This document shows, piece by piece, positions 6,556-14,675 of a DNA stretch of 33,668 bases (position 1 is its first letter; every line of letters starts with the position of its first letter). The translations under genes and the position numbers were made by a program. The DNA comes from Geoalkalibacter sp. (GTDB taxonomy: Bacteria; Desulfobacterota; Desulfuromonadia; Desulfuromonadales; Geoalkalibacteraceae): assembly GCF_030604225.1 (NCBI RefSeq), contig NZ_JAUVWH010000017.1:1-33668 (forward strand), given 5' to 3'. A model generated the notes under the pieces. The model was not told where the DNA came from, searched no databases, and saw only the letters and a program-made list of their open reading frames with translations.

Positions 6556-8418
6556 TTAGTGCAGACCACCATGCATGAAGGCGTAGATCATCAGCACTAC
6601 CAGGCTCAGACCGGTGATCACGGCGAGGAAGCCGAAGGTCTTGAGGATGAAGTCATAGAGCACGCCCGAGGGCTTGGGCTTGACGAACTGCTCGGTGATG
6701 CCGAGCTCCTCGTAGCGCTTCCACTGATCGCCGCGCTCCTCGATGAATTCCTCCTTGTTCATTTCGCCGTTGAAGATGACGAAGTCCATGGGGAATTTCT
6801 CGGGGCGACCGTGAGTGTTGAAGAAGTGCACGGTGAAGATGAAGCCCGTCGCCAGCAACGCCTCGTCCGAGTGGATGATGGTCGCGACGTTAAAGGCCCA
6901 GCCGGGCAGGAAGCCGCCGAAGAACTCGGGGAACCAGAGCATCAGGCCCGAGCCGCCGATGGCGATCATACCCCAGAAGACGGCGAGGAAGTCGAACTTT
7001 TCCCAGTAGGTCCAGCGCTCGAAGGTCGGCTTGGGCCCCAGGAACAGGAACCAGCGGAACATCCCCGCGATATCATTGATGTCGCGCAGGTTGGGGAACA
7101 GGGAATCCGGGCCGAACAGGCGTTGGATAGGGTTGCCCGGAAGATCCTTGCGCACGAAGAGGAAGTTGTAGCTCATCACCACCGCCGCGCCGAAATAGAC
7201 GAAGGTGATGACCGCGCAGGCGCGGTGGATGAGGGCGGCATTGTGCGCGCCGCCGAAGAAATCCATGAGGATCTTCGCCCAGGGCTGGCTGGCGAACTTG
7301 AGCGGCAGGCCGGTGAGGGACAGGCCGAGGAAGCTGATGATCACCAGCAGGTGCAGGAAGATGTGTAGCCGGTTGAAGCGGCGATAGATCTTGTAGGCAT
7401 CGGGAATGTGGTGATGGCCCTCGCCGCGGATCAGGGCGGCGCGCTTTTCGCGGTTTTCCACGAAGCCGCGGAACATCCACAGCAGGGTGTGCACCCAGAA
7501 CACCGCGAAGACCGAGACCAGCAGGGTGGTCATGCTGACGAAGGTCCAATAGAGAATCGGATAGTTCTCGCGGTCGCTGTAGTCGCCGTGGGAATAAAAC
7601 TTGACGAACAGAGGCGTGGCGCCGGGGTGGCAGGCGCCGCAGGTGGCCACGAGGTTGGCCGAGTTGGTGCTGGCGCGGGGATCGTCATGCTGAAACACGG
7701 CGTGAGAGGTGTGGCAGTCGGCGCAGCCGGCCACCAGCTCGGGATAGCCGAGGCGATAGCTCTTGCCGTGGTAGCTGTCCATGTAGGTGGAGACGGCCAC
7801 GCTGGTCACGTTGTTGCGTGCCATCATCTCCTTGTCGGCGTGGCAGTCGAGACAGACCCGGGTGTGGAACTCGCGGGTCTCGAAAGCGTCGGGATCGCCG
7901 ACTTCCTGAATCTGGTGGAGATTATGGCAGTCGAAGCAGGCGGCCGAATCCATGTTGCCGGCGGCCACGGCCTGGCCGTGAATCGATTCGTGATAGACCT
8001 CGAAAGAGTCGGCGTGACATTCGGTGCACTTGGCCACGGCGATGCGCTTGTCGCCCTGCCAGTAGGTGTGGCTGTGAATATCATGGTGACAGGCGGAACA
8101 GGTAATGTCGTTGAGCATGTGCACCGAGGCGTAGTGCTCGGCGGTTTCCTGCTTGTGGCAGCGCACGCATTGGGGCGGGCCGGGCATCTGCTCGCCGATC
8201 ATGTGGGCGTCAAGATCGGTGATGTCGGTGTGGCAGCTGGTGCAGGCGTTGCGACCGTGCACCGAAGCGGCGAATTCCTCGGCGGAAACAACGTCCGAAT
8301 GGCATTCGAGGCAGGTCATGGGGTCGATGGCCAGGCTGTTTTCCGCCGCCGAGGCGTTGAAGCACAAGGGTAGCAGGAACAACAGCGCAAGCGTCAACCG
8401 GGAAAAAATCTTCGACAT
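6556..8418 (-). CDS. cbcL: CbcL-like inner-membrane quinol dehydrogenase: nine-haem cytochrome c fused to a b-type membrane domain
   Basis: With the start at 8416-8418 (AGGAGGAG four bases upstream) the protein has 620 residues. A signal peptide (residues 1-25) is followed by nine CxxCH sites at 36, 59, 84, 107, 131, 161, 189, 232 and 260. From about residue 285 there is a HydC/FdnI-like membrane domain with several helices and candidate haem-b histidines (for example in HIFLHLL, LIHRACAV and TVHFFNTH). A nine-haem c domain joined to a di-haem b domain is the described plan of Geobacter CbcL, which is needed for respiration of low-potential Fe(III) and electrodes. Expected role here: oxidise menaquinol and pass electrons to periplasmic cytochromes. 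It lies just downstream of the Fo operon but is separated from it by a terminator. The symbol rests on architecture; related fusions in other Cbc complexes cannot be excluded. Confidence 0.8.
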   Translation of the reverse strand: MSKIFSRLTLALLFLLPLCFNASAAENSLAIDPMTCLECHSDVVSAEEFAASVHGRNACTSCHTDITDLDAHMIGEQMPGPPQCVRCHKQETAEHYASVHMLNDITCSACHHDIHSHTYWQGDKRIAVAKCTECHADSFEVYHESIHGQAVAAGNMDSAACFDCHNLHQIQEVGDPDAFETREFHTRVCLDCHADKEMMARNNVTSVAVSTYMDSYHGKSYRLGYPELVAGCADCHTSHAVFQHDDPRASTNSANLVATCGACHPGATPLFVKFYSHGDYSDRENYPILYWTFVSMTTLLVSVFAVFWVHTLLWMFRGFVENREKRAALIRGEGHHHIPDAYKIYRRFNRLHIFLHLLVIISFLGLSLTGLPLKFASQPWAKILMDFFGGAHNAALIHRACAVITFVYFGAAVVMSYNFLFVRKDLPGNPIQRLFGPDSLFPNLRDINDIAGMFRWFLFLGPKPTFERWTYWEKFDFLAVFWGMIAIGGSGLMLWFPEFFGGFLPGWAFNVATIIHSDEALLATGFIFTVHFFNTHGRPEKFPMDFVIFNGEMNKEEFIEERGDQWKRYEELGITEQFVKPKPSGVLYDFILKTFGFLAVITGLSLVVLMIYAFMHGGLH

Positions 8419-8524
8419 TGTACTCCTCCTGGCGTGGTTACTCCCTAAAAACACAACGTACAAAACGGTGGAACGTGGCAGTGTACAAAAATAAAAGACA
8501 AGGTGAACTGGTGGGGTTTGCCTG

Positions 8525-8562
8525 GAAAAAAAGAGGGTGTGCCCCTGCTGGAGCACACCCTC
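8525..8562 (-). terminator. Rho-independent terminator of the Fo operon
   Basis: On the minus strand a perfect 10-bp stem (8553-8562 with 8533-8542, GAGGGTGTGC/GCACACCCTC) with a 10-base loop is followed directly by a run of seven or more T. It begins 13 bases after the atpE stop codon and should isolate atpZ-I-B-E from the cbcL-like gene. Confidence 0.9.
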
Positions 8563-8574
8563 CTCGGTTTGTCC

Positions 8575-8841
8575 TTACCGGCCGGCCAAGGCGATGACCT
8601 GCTCGGCGAAGGGGTTGGCGAAGAGAATGATCATCGCCACGACGAACACGTAGATGGCAAGGGACTCGATCATGGCCAGACCGATCATCAGGGTGGTCAG
8701 AACCTTGCCGCTGGCGCCGGGGTTGCGCGCCACGCCTTCGACGGCGCTGCGGATGGCGTTACCCATACCCAGACCGGTTCCCAGGGAACCCAGAGCCATT
8801 GCGAAACCTGCCGAAATCATGCACCAAGTGAAAAAATCCAT
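8575..8841 (-). CDS. atpE: ATP synthase Fo subunit c (rotor ring)
   Basis: This 88-residue proteolipid has two membrane helices joined by the polar loop RNPG (residues 39-42). The ion-binding glutamate is E59 in helix 2 (MIESLAIY). Helix 1 carries the glycine-rich packing motif ([10 protein letters not shown]). In known sodium-type rings a Gln sits in helix 1 and Ser-Thr follow the Glu. Here the helix 1 position appears to be Met26 and Glu is followed by Ser60-Leu61, so protons are the more likely coupling ion, though Ser60 leaves some doubt. It lies 79 bases after atpB and is the last gene before the terminator. Confidence 0.95.
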   Translation of the reverse strand: MDFFTWCMISAGFAMALGSLGTGLGMGNAIRSAVEGVARNPGASGKVLTTLMIGLAMIESLAIYVFVVAMIILFANPFAEQVIALAGR

Positions 8842-8872
8842 GTTCCTTTTCTCCTTTTTCCTGTGTGATTTT

Positions 8873-8888
8873 CCTATATGTATATAGG
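8873..8888. repeat. Short inverted repeat between atpB and atpE
   Basis: CCTATAT and ATATAGG are perfectly complementary arms separated by two bases. The repeat sits in the 79-base gap between atpB and atpE, upstream of the atpE ribosome site. It could be a protein site, or a small RNA hairpin affecting the high translation that subunit c needs. The sequence alone does not decide. Confidence 0.4.
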
Positions 8889-8920
8889 ACCGGGGACATA
8901 ACTCTGTGAGCCGTGGTTGA

Positions 8921-9595
8921 TTAGTGTGCTTCTTCCAGGGAGCCGGCCAGGTAGATCATGGCCAGCAGGGTGAAGACGAAGGTCTGGATGAAGCAGATCA
9001 GGATGCCGAGCAGCATCATCGGCACCGGCAGCAGGAAGGGCACCAGGGTCATGAAGATCATGAGCACGACTTCCTTGCCGAACATGTTGCCGAAAAGACG
9101 CAGGGTGAGGGACACCAGGCGGGCGATGTGGCCGATGACCTCGATGGGGATCATGATCGGCGCAAGCCACCAGACGGGGCCGACGAAATGCTTGAAGTAG
9201 TGCAGGCCGTGCTCCTTGAGCCCGATGACGTGGGTCAGCACCACCACGGTCAGCGCCATGGCGACATTGGTGTTGACGTTGGCGGTGGGGGGAAAGAAGC
9301 TGGGCACCAGGCCGAAGAGGTTGCAGACCAGGATGAACAGGGCGAGGGTGCCGATCAGCGGGAAATAGGGGCGGCCCTTGGGGCCCATGATCTGTTCCAT
9401 CAGGTCGAGAATGGCGCCGGCGATGACTTCCATGAAATTCTGCAGACCCTGGGGCACCATTTTCAGGTTGCGGCCGGTGAGAAAGGCCAGCAGGGTCAGC
9501 ACCGCCATGGCCAGCCAGGCATAAAGAACATGGGGTCCGACGTGGAGGTTGATCTGTTCGGCCAACCACTGCAGAAAGAGAAAAGGATGAATCAT
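8921..9595 (-). CDS. atpB: ATP synthase Fo subunit a (ion channel stator)
   Basis: With the start at 9593-9595 (AAGGAGA 9 bases upstream) the protein has 224 residues. The key arginine of the ion channel is R166 in SLTLRLFGN, the equivalent of the essential Arg in E. coli subunit a, followed by the conserved NMFGKE. The rest is five or six membrane helices. Together with the c ring it forms the two half-channels that drive rotation. The frame extends 18 codons further upstream, but that part lacks a ribosome site and looks untranslated. It is preceded by atpI and followed by atpE in one operon. Confidence 0.95.
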   Translation of the reverse strand: MIHPFLFLQWLAEQINLHVGPHVLYAWLAMAVLTLLAFLTGRNLKMVPQGLQNFMEVIAGAILDLMEQIMGPKGRPYFPLIGTLALFILVCNLFGLVPSFFPPTANVNTNVAMALTVVVLTHVIGLKEHGLHYFKHFVGPVWWLAPIMIPIEVIGHIARLVSLTLRLFGNMFGKEVVLMIFMTLVPFLLPVPMMLLGILICFIQTFVFTLLAMIYLAGSLEEAH

Positions 9596-9623
9596 GAGCG
9601 ATAAATCTCCTTGGAATATCCTC

Positions 9624-9998
9624 TCACCTGTGCCGGACGATCCGAACAAGTGCGGTGCAGAAAATGTTGATGACCACCACGGAAAGCCCCAGGGCCAGAC
9701 CTACGGGATGCACGCCGAGGCGGCCGATGAGCACATAGAGAATCAGGCCGAGTCCGGCCAGGCGCAGAAAGTAGCGCACCTGAAATCCCCGCGCCGCCTG
9801 TGGCGTCGGTTCCTCGAGCACCCGTCTCAGGGTGCGCTGCTGCCACCAGAAGCCGCCGAGGGCGAGCAACCCCCCGGTCAGGATGCCCAGGCTCAGGGGC
9901 GCGGAGCCCCAGATCAGGCTCACGACCAGGAGCGCGGCCAGAATGATCAGGTTGCGCCGGGCAATCCGATCCAGGAAGGATTGGTCGGCGTCGCTCAC
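9624..9998 (-). CDS. atpI: ATP synthase-associated membrane protein, AtpI/subunit I family
   Basis: A 124-residue protein starts at GTG 9996-9998, overlapping the stop of the preceding gene by four bases (GTGA). It has four hydrophobic segments, a size and position (directly before atpB) typical of the ATP synthase I chain. In other bacteria AtpI and AtpZ assist c-ring assembly or Mg/Ca supply to the synthase. The assignment rests on position and hydrophobic pattern, as the family is poorly conserved. A longer frame to 10295 exists, but its upstream part is the shadow of the preceding gene. Confidence 0.75.
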   Translation of the reverse strand: MSDADQSFLDRIARRNLIILAALLVVSLIWGSAPLSLGILTGGLLALGGFWWQQRTLRRVLEEPTPQAARGFQVRYFLRLAGLGLILYVLIGRLGVHPVGLALGLSVVVINIFCTALVRIVRHR

Positions 9999-10243
9999 TG
10001 CTTGTCTTCGCTGTTTTCCTGCTGCTGGCGCTTCAACTCGCGATCGGTGAGGATGAAGATGTTGCGGAAACCGGCCACAATGCCGAACAGCAGAAATATG
10101 AGGGTCAGCCAGGGTGAGGTGCCCAGCCATTTGTCGAGATAATAGCCCATGGCCAGCCCGATCAGGGTCGCGGTCACCATGGAGATGCCGACGCTGGACA
10201 AAAAGCCCAATGACTTGATCAGTTGGCGATTGTTTTGGGCCAT
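9995..10243 (-). CDS. atpZ: AtpZ-like small membrane protein heading the Fo operon
   Basis: With the start at 10241-10243 this is an 82-residue protein with two membrane helices (about residues 14-33 and 38-58) joined by DKWLGTSPW, and a charged glutamine-rich C-terminus. The motif YxLDKWLG...PWLTLIFLLFGIVAGFRN is typical of the 'ATPase gene 1' (AtpZ) family at the head of atp operons. Neither this ATG nor the one at 10259-10261 has a good ribosome site, so the start may lie 6 codons upstream. AtpZ and AtpI together have been linked to Mg/Ca uptake for ATP synthase in bacilli; the role in this lineage is inferred. The atp promoter region lies between this gene and hemL. Confidence 0.75.
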   Translation of the reverse strand: MAQNNRQLIKSLGFLSSVGISMVTATLIGLAMGYYLDKWLGTSPWLTLIFLLFGIVAGFRNIFILTDRELKRQQQENSEDKQ

Positions 10244-10247
10244 GGTT

Positions 10248-10265
10248 TTTGTATACAGCATACAG
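10248..10265. promoter_or_regulatory. ATACAG half-sites in front of the Fo operon
   Basis: GTATACAGCATACAG holds two ATACAG units seven bases apart and a GTATAC palindrome, 5-22 bases upstream of the chosen atpZ start and overlapping the alternative start. The same half-site forms the perfect palindrome at 18517-18532 ahead of nuoA. A TTGACA-like -35 (minus strand, 10309-10314) lies upstream with candidate -10 boxes at 10288-10296, so the element would lie in or near the start of transcription. Confidence 0.35.
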
Positions 10266-10350
10266 GCTTCGGAAAAAACCCGTCCTAAGTATCATAGGGG
10301 GTGCGGGATGTCAATGGCTTTTTCCGCGCCGTCCGCGGGTTCACGCGACC

Positions 10351-11634
10351 TCAGAGGCGGGCGAAAACCCGGGCCGCGGCCTCGATGGTGCGGTCGAGAT
10401 CCGCGCGGCTGTGGGCGATGCTCATGAAGCCGGCCTCGAACTGGGAGGGCGCGATGTACACCCCCTCGTCGAGCAGCCCGCGGAAGAAACGGCCGAAGGC
10501 CTGAGTGTCGCTTTGGGCGGCCTGGGCGAAGTTGTCGACGGGGCCGGCGTGAAAATAGGTGCAGAACATGCCGCCCACCCGCTGCAGACAAGTTTTCAAC
10601 GCGCAGGCGGCGGCCGCTTGGCGCAGGCCTTCCTCGAGGTAGGCGCTTTTTTCCTCGATCTGCTGGTAGAAGCCTTCTTCCTTGAGCAGCGCGAGGGTGG
10701 CCAGTCCGGCACTCATGGCCAGGGGGTTGCCCGAGAGGGTGCCCGCCTGGTAGACGCCGCCCTGGGGCGAGAGCAGATCCATGATCTCGGCCTTGCCGCC
10801 GAAGGCGCCGACAGGCATGCCGCCGCCGATGATCTTGCCCAGGCACACCAGGTCGCCGTACACGCCGAAGCGCTCCTGGGCGCCACCGTAGGCGAGGCGA
10901 AAACCGGTCATGACTTCGTCGATGATGAGCACGATGCCCTCGGCGCTGCACAGGGCCCGCAAACCTTCCAGGAACCCGGGACGCGGGATGACGCAGCCCA
11001 TGTTGCCGGCCACCGGTTCGAGGATGACGCAGGCAATTTCTCCCTGGTTGGCCGTAACCAGCGCCTGGACCTCGGCGAGGTCGTTGTAGGTGGCGGTGAG
11101 GGTGTGCTTGGCGAAATCGGCCGGCACGCCGGGGGAAGTGGGCACGCCGAATGTGGCGGCGCCGCTGCCCGCCTTGACCAGCAGGCTGTCGGCGTGGCCG
11201 TGGTAGCAGCCGTCGAATTTGAGGATCTTGTCGCGGTTCGTGTAGCCGCGTGCCAGGCGGATGGCGCTCATGGTCGCCTCGGTGCCCGAGGACACCATGC
11301 GCACCTTTTCCATGTTGGGATAGGCCTCGCAGACGCGCTCGGCCAATTGCGTCTCCAGGGGCGTGGGCGCGCCGAAGGAGGTGCCGTCGGCGGCGGTCTG
11401 GCGAATGGCCTCGATGACCTTGGGATGGGCATGACCGAGGATCATCGGCCCCCAGGAGCCCACGTAATCGATGTAGGTGTTGCCGTCGACGTCATGCACC
11501 TGGGCGCCCTGGGCGCGGGCGATGAACACCGGATCGCAGCCCACCGACTTGAAGGCGCGCACCGGGCTGTTGACCCCGCCCGGAATAAAGCGTTTGGCCT
11601 GTGCGAAGAGCTTTGCCGATTCCTTGTGCTCCAT
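10351..11634 (-). CDS. hemL: Glutamate-1-semialdehyde 2,1-aminomutase
   Basis: This PLP enzyme converts glutamate-1-semialdehyde to 5-aminolevulinate, the second step of the C5 route to haem, in the cytoplasm. With the start at 11632-11634 it has 427 residues, the usual family length. The N-terminal [18 protein letters not shown] near 115-120, DEVMTGFR near 239-246 and the PLP lysine K267 in CLGKIIGGG are all present. Starts at 11643 or further up are possible but less like the family. It follows a divergent promoter region shared with rnf. Haem supply suits the many cytochromes nearby, which may explain its place in this locus (inference). Confidence 0.96.
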   Translation of the reverse strand: MEHKESAKLFAQAKRFIPGGVNSPVRAFKSVGCDPVFIARAQGAQVHDVDGNTYIDYVGSWGPMILGHAHPKVIEAIRQTAADGTSFGAPTPLETQLAERVCEAYPNMEKVRMVSSGTEATMSAIRLARGYTNRDKILKFDGCYHGHADSLLVKAGSGAATFGVPTSPGVPADFAKHTLTATYNDLAEVQALVTANQGEIACVILEPVAGNMGCVIPRPGFLEGLRALCSAEGIVLIIDEVMTGFRLAYGGAQERFGVYGDLVCLGKIIGGGMPVGAFGGKAEIMDLLSPQGGVYQAGTLSGNPLAMSAGLATLALLKEEGFYQQIEEKSAYLEEGLRQAAAACALKTCLQRVGGMFCTYFHAGPVDNFAQAAQSDTQAFGRFFRGLLDEGVYIAPSQFEAGFMSIAHSRADLDRTIEAAARVFARL

Positions 11635-11722
11635 GGCGTGCATACCCTTTGTGCGGTTGGGGCCCAAGGCCCGGGTTGGCGAGTGGCGCCGCGGCGCGGC
11701 GGGCCGGCGGCAAGTGAGGGTC

Positions 11723-11751
11723 TGCTTAGCATGGGCGGCGCGGGTTGTCAA
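11723..11751 (-). promoter_or_regulatory. Candidate hemL promoter
   Basis: On the minus strand a perfect TTGACA (11746-11751) is followed after 17 bases by TAAGCA (11723-11728), preceded by TGC, which would make an extended -10. The -10 itself is a poor match. The start would be near 11716, about 80 bases ahead of hemL. Confidence 0.45.
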
Positions 11752-11782
11752 GCTGTGGCGCGTGGGCGGTTGTCGTTAGCGT

Positions 11783-11811
11783 TTGACAGGGGCGCGGCAC
11801 TCCTTTACATT
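11783..11811 (+). promoter_or_regulatory. Candidate promoter of the rnf operon
   Basis: TTGACA (11783-11788) and TACATT (11806-11811) are 17 bases apart, with full and 4/6 agreement to consensus. The expected start near 11818 leaves a leader of about 45 bases before the rnfA GTG codon. The hemL promoter points the other way about 30 bases to the left. Confidence 0.55.
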
Positions 11812-11863
11812 ATTCAGCCTGATCCAAATTGCGCTTTTTGGGATAAAGCCGCGGGAGCCCGTA

Positions 11864-12445
11864 GTGACCGAACTGTTCCTCATCTTCATCAGCGCCGCTT
11901 TCGTCAACAACTTCGTGCTCGCCCGCTTTCTCGGCATCTGCCCCTTCATGGGGGTGTCCAAGAAGGTGGAGACGGCCCTCGGCATGGGCATGGCGGTCAC
12001 CTTCGTCATGACCGTCGCCACGGTCACCACCTGGTTCATCCAGTATTTCATCCTCACCCCCTTCAATATCGAATATCTTCAGACCATTGCGTTCATTCTG
12101 GTCATCGCCTCCCTGGTGCAGCTGGTGGAGATGGTCATTCAGAAAACCAGTCCGGTGCTCTACCAGTCCCTGGGCATCTTCCTGCCGCTGATCACCACCA
12201 ACTGCGCCGTGCTCGGCCTGGCGGTGCTGAGCATCCAGAAGGGCTACTCGTTTCTTGAGGCGGTGGTTTTCGCCATCGGCGCGGCGGCCGGCTTTACCCT
12301 GGCCCTGGTGCTCTTTGCCGGGTTGCGCGAGCGTGTCGAACTCTCCGCCGTGCCGCGCGCCTTTCAGGGCGCGGCCATCGGTTTCGTGACCGCCGGCTTG
12401 CTGGCCCTGGCCTTCATGGGCTTCGCCGGATTGGTCAAGGGGTAG
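11864..12445 (+). CDS. rnfA: Rnf complex membrane subunit RnfA
   Basis: With the GTG start at 11864-11866 (GGGAG 6 bases upstream) the protein has 193 residues, exactly the usual RnfA size, and begins [23 protein letters not shown], here split as [12 protein letters not shown] and [11 protein letters not shown]. Six membrane helices carry the conserved LGICPFMG and TNCAVLG cysteine-containing motifs. RnfA and RnfE face each other in the membrane with inverted topology and bind a cluster between them. A longer ATG frame from 11783 overlaps the promoter and is rejected. It is the first gene of an rnfABCDGE operon, the order seen in proteobacteria; clostridia have CDGEAB. Confidence 0.95.
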   Translation: MTELFLIFISAAFVNNFVLARFLGICPFMGVSKKVETALGMGMAVTFVMTVATVTTWFIQYFILTPFNIEYLQTIAFILVIASLVQLVEMVIQKTSPVLYQSLGIFLPLITTNCAVLGLAVLSIQKGYSFLEAVVFAIGAAAGFTLALVLFAGLRERVELSAVPRAFQGAAIGFVTAGLLALAFMGFAGLVKG

Positions 12446-12473
12446 GCGCGTGTAATGCACGAGGACGGTTCCC

Positions 12474-13322
12474 ATGCTTGAAGCCATATTGAGTATCGGC
12501 GGCATCGGCCTGACGGCGGCGGTGGCCCTCGGCCTGGCGGCGAAGAAATTCGCCGTGGAGGTCGATCCGCGCGAACTGGCGGTGCTGGAAGCCTTGCCCG
12601 GGGCCAATTGCGGTGCCTGCGGCTTTCCCGGCTGCGGCGGCTTCGCCAAGGCGCTGGTGGAGGGCAAGGCCAACCCCAATGCCTGCACGCCCGGCGGCCA
12701 GGCGACGGTGGAGAGAATCGCCCATATTCTCGGCGTCGCGGCGACGGCCGCCGACCCTCAGGTGGCGGTGGTGCTGTGCCAGGGCGACAACCCGCGCGCC
12801 GCGCTCAAGTACCGTTATCTGGGGATGGCCGATTGCAATGCCGCGCAACGCATCGCCGAGGGGCCGAAACAATGTCCGGGTGGCTGCCTGGGGCTGGGCA
12901 GCTGCGTGCGGGCCTGTCCCTTCAGCGCCATCGAAATCACCGGCGAGGGGCTGGCGGTGATCAGCCGCGAGCTCTGCACCGGCTGCACCAGGTGTGTCGC
13001 CGCCTGCCCGCGCGGCGTGATCCGCATGACGCCGCTCGCGGCCACTGTGCATGTGCTGTGCAACAGCCACGATAAGGGCGCCCAGGTGCGCAAGTACTGC
13101 GCGGTGGGCTGCATCGCCTGTCACATCTGCGCCAAGACCGTGCCCGGGGCCTATGTGGTCGAGGACTTTCTCGCCCGGGTGGACTATGAGCACCGGGACC
13201 AGGCGGGGGCGGCGGTGGAGAAGTGCCCGACACACTGCATCCGCGATTTTGCCCAGGGCTATCCGCCGGGCAGCAGCTTTGCCGCGCCGACCGTGCCGGT
13301 TGCCGGAAAAAGCGCGGCCTGA
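12474..13322 (+). CDS. rnfB: Rnf complex ferredoxin-interacting subunit RnfB, with one FeS site missing in the C-terminal domain
   Basis: This 282-residue protein has an N-terminal membrane helix (residues 4-22), then the four-Cys Fes domain C46/C49/C54/C71, which ends before NACTPGG. A two-cluster ferredoxin domain follows (C134, C138, C144, C148 and C168, C171, C174, C178), then a second ferredoxin-like domain (C196, C209, C213, C216, C219, C251, C255). In that last domain the first CxxCxxC (213/216/219) and the distant Cys (251) remain. The fourth Cys of the first motif is Val223, and the second CxxCxxC is Arg241/Ala244/Ala247. Thus exactly the four ligands of one [4Fe-4S] cluster are gone and the other cluster is complete. 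RnfB accepts electrons from ferredoxin for the Rnf ion pump. Start ATG with GAGGACGG upstream; 28 bases after rnfA. Confidence 0.94.
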   Translation: MLEAILSIGGIGLTAAVALGLAAKKFAVEVDPRELAVLEALPGANCGACGFPGCGGFAKALVEGKANPNACTPGGQATVERIAHILGVAATAADPQVAVVLCQGDNPRAALKYRYLGMADCNAAQRIAEGPKQCPGGCLGLGSCVRACPFSAIEITGEGLAVISRELCTGCTRCVAACPRGVIRMTPLAATVHVLCNSHDKGAQVRKYCAVGCIACHICAKTVPGAYVVEDFLARVDYEHRDQAGAAVEKCPTHCIRDFAQGYPPGSSFAAPTVPVAGKSAA

Positions 13323-13336
13323 GGTCGCGATCAGGA

Positions 13337-14674
13337 ATGTCTCGTTTTATGATGAAAAAGCTCAAAACCTTCCGCGGCGGCCTGCATCCCTCCGAGCACA
13401 AGGAGCAAACCGCCCATTTGGCCATCGAGGACTGCCCGCTGCCCGAGGAGCTGGTGATTCCGCTCTCGCAGCACATCGGCGCGCCGGCCGAGGCCTGCGT
13501 GGCCAAGGGCGAGCGGGTGGCCAAGGGGCAGCTCATCGGCCGGGCGCGTGGCTTTGTCTCGGTGCCGGTGCATGCCTCGACCTCGGGCGAGGTGTTGGCC
13601 GTCGAAGCCCGTCCCCATCCCTCGGGCAAGCTGTTGCCCGCAGTGGTGCTGCGCCCCGACGGCGAGGATGCCTGGGGCGAAGCGCCCGCGTCCGTCGCCG
13701 ACTACCGCGAGCTTGGCGCCGAGGAGTTGTGCGAGCGGATTCGCGCCGCCGGCGTGGTCGGCCTGGGCGGCGCGGCTTTTCCCACCCACGTCAAGCTCTC
13801 GCCGCCCCCGGAAAAACCCATTCACACCCTGCTCATCAACGGGGTGGAATGCGAACCCTACCTGACGGCCGATCATCGCCTGATGCTCGAGGAGACCGCG
13901 CGCCTTCTTGCCGGCATCGACATTTTGCGCCGCGCCCTGGGCGCGCGGCGGGTGTGCATCGGCATCGAGGCCAACAAGCCCGACGCCATCGCCCGGCTGG
14001 AAGAAGCCTGTCGCGGCACCGATGTCGAAGTGGCGACCCTGGCCGTGAAGTATCCCCAGGGCGCGGAAAAACAGCTGATTTCGGCCCTGGTCGGCCGCGA
14101 GGTGCCCTCCGGCGGCCTGCCCATGGATCTCGGCGTGGTGGTGCAGAATGTGGGCACGGCGGCGGCGGTGGCCGATGCGGTTTTGGCGGGCAAGCCCTTG
14201 ATCGAGCGTGTCACCACCCTGACCGGCTCCGCCCTGGCCCGGCCCGGGAACCTGCGGGTGCGCATCGGCACGCCCTTGCGCCATCTGGTGGCCTGGCGCG
14301 GCGGCCTGACGGGCGAATTGGCGAAAATCCTGTGCGGCGGGCCGATGATGGGCGCCGCCCAACTGAGTCTCGACGTTCCCGTGGTGCGTGGCACCAGCGG
14401 CGTGCTGCTGTTGCGCGAGGGCGACGTCGAACTGCGTCGCGAGAGCGCCTGCATCCGCTGCGGTCGCTGCGTGCGCGCCTGCCCGAGCTTTCTGATGCCG
14501 ACCACCATCGCCGCCTATGCCCGCCTCGAGCGCTTCGAGGCGGCCGAGCAGTTCCGCGCCATGGATTGCATCGAGTGCGGCTGTTGCACCTACATTTGTC
14601 CGGCCGCCATTCCCCTGGTGCAGGCCGTGCGTCACGCCAAGCTGGCCATTCTGGCCCGCAGAAGGAAACTCTGA
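13337..14674 (+). CDS. rnfC: Rnf complex NADH/FMN-binding subunit RnfC
   Basis: This peripheral subunit exchanges electrons with NAD(H). From 13337 it has 445 residues. TFRGGLHPSEHKE near the N-terminus is the RnfC signature. GLGGAAFPTH (about residues 132-141) is the nucleotide/FMN motif shared with NuoF. Two ferredoxin motifs close the protein, at C372/C375/C378/C382 and C411/C414/C417/C421. Starts at 13349 and 13352 are equally possible and would give MKKLKTFRGG, the more typical beginning; no start has an ideal ribosome site. It lies 14 bases after rnfB and 1 base before rnfD. No N-terminal or C-terminal extension like the long E. coli RsxC repeat region is present. Confidence 0.94.
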   Translation: MSRFMMKKLKTFRGGLHPSEHKEQTAHLAIEDCPLPEELVIPLSQHIGAPAEACVAKGERVAKGQLIGRARGFVSVPVHASTSGEVLAVEARPHPSGKLLPAVVLRPDGEDAWGEAPASVADYRELGAEELCERIRAAGVVGLGGAAFPTHVKLSPPPEKPIHTLLINGVECEPYLTADHRLMLEETARLLAGIDILRRALGARRVCIGIEANKPDAIARLEEACRGTDVEVATLAVKYPQGAEKQLISALVGREVPSGGLPMDLGVVVQNVGTAAAVADAVLAGKPLIERVTTLTGSALARPGNLRVRIGTPLRHLVAWRGGLTGELAKILCGGPMMGAAQLSLDVPVVRGTSGVLLLREGDVELRRESACIRCGRCVRACPSFLMPTTIAAYARLERFEAAEQFRAMDCIECGCCTYICPAAIPLVQAVRHAKLAILARRRKL

Positions 14675-14675
14675 C

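Noticed and set aside
10249-12258. 669-codon plus-strand frame opposite hemL and into rnfA
   Set aside because: It runs antisense to a complete hemL and then out of frame through rnfA, with no recognisable domain.
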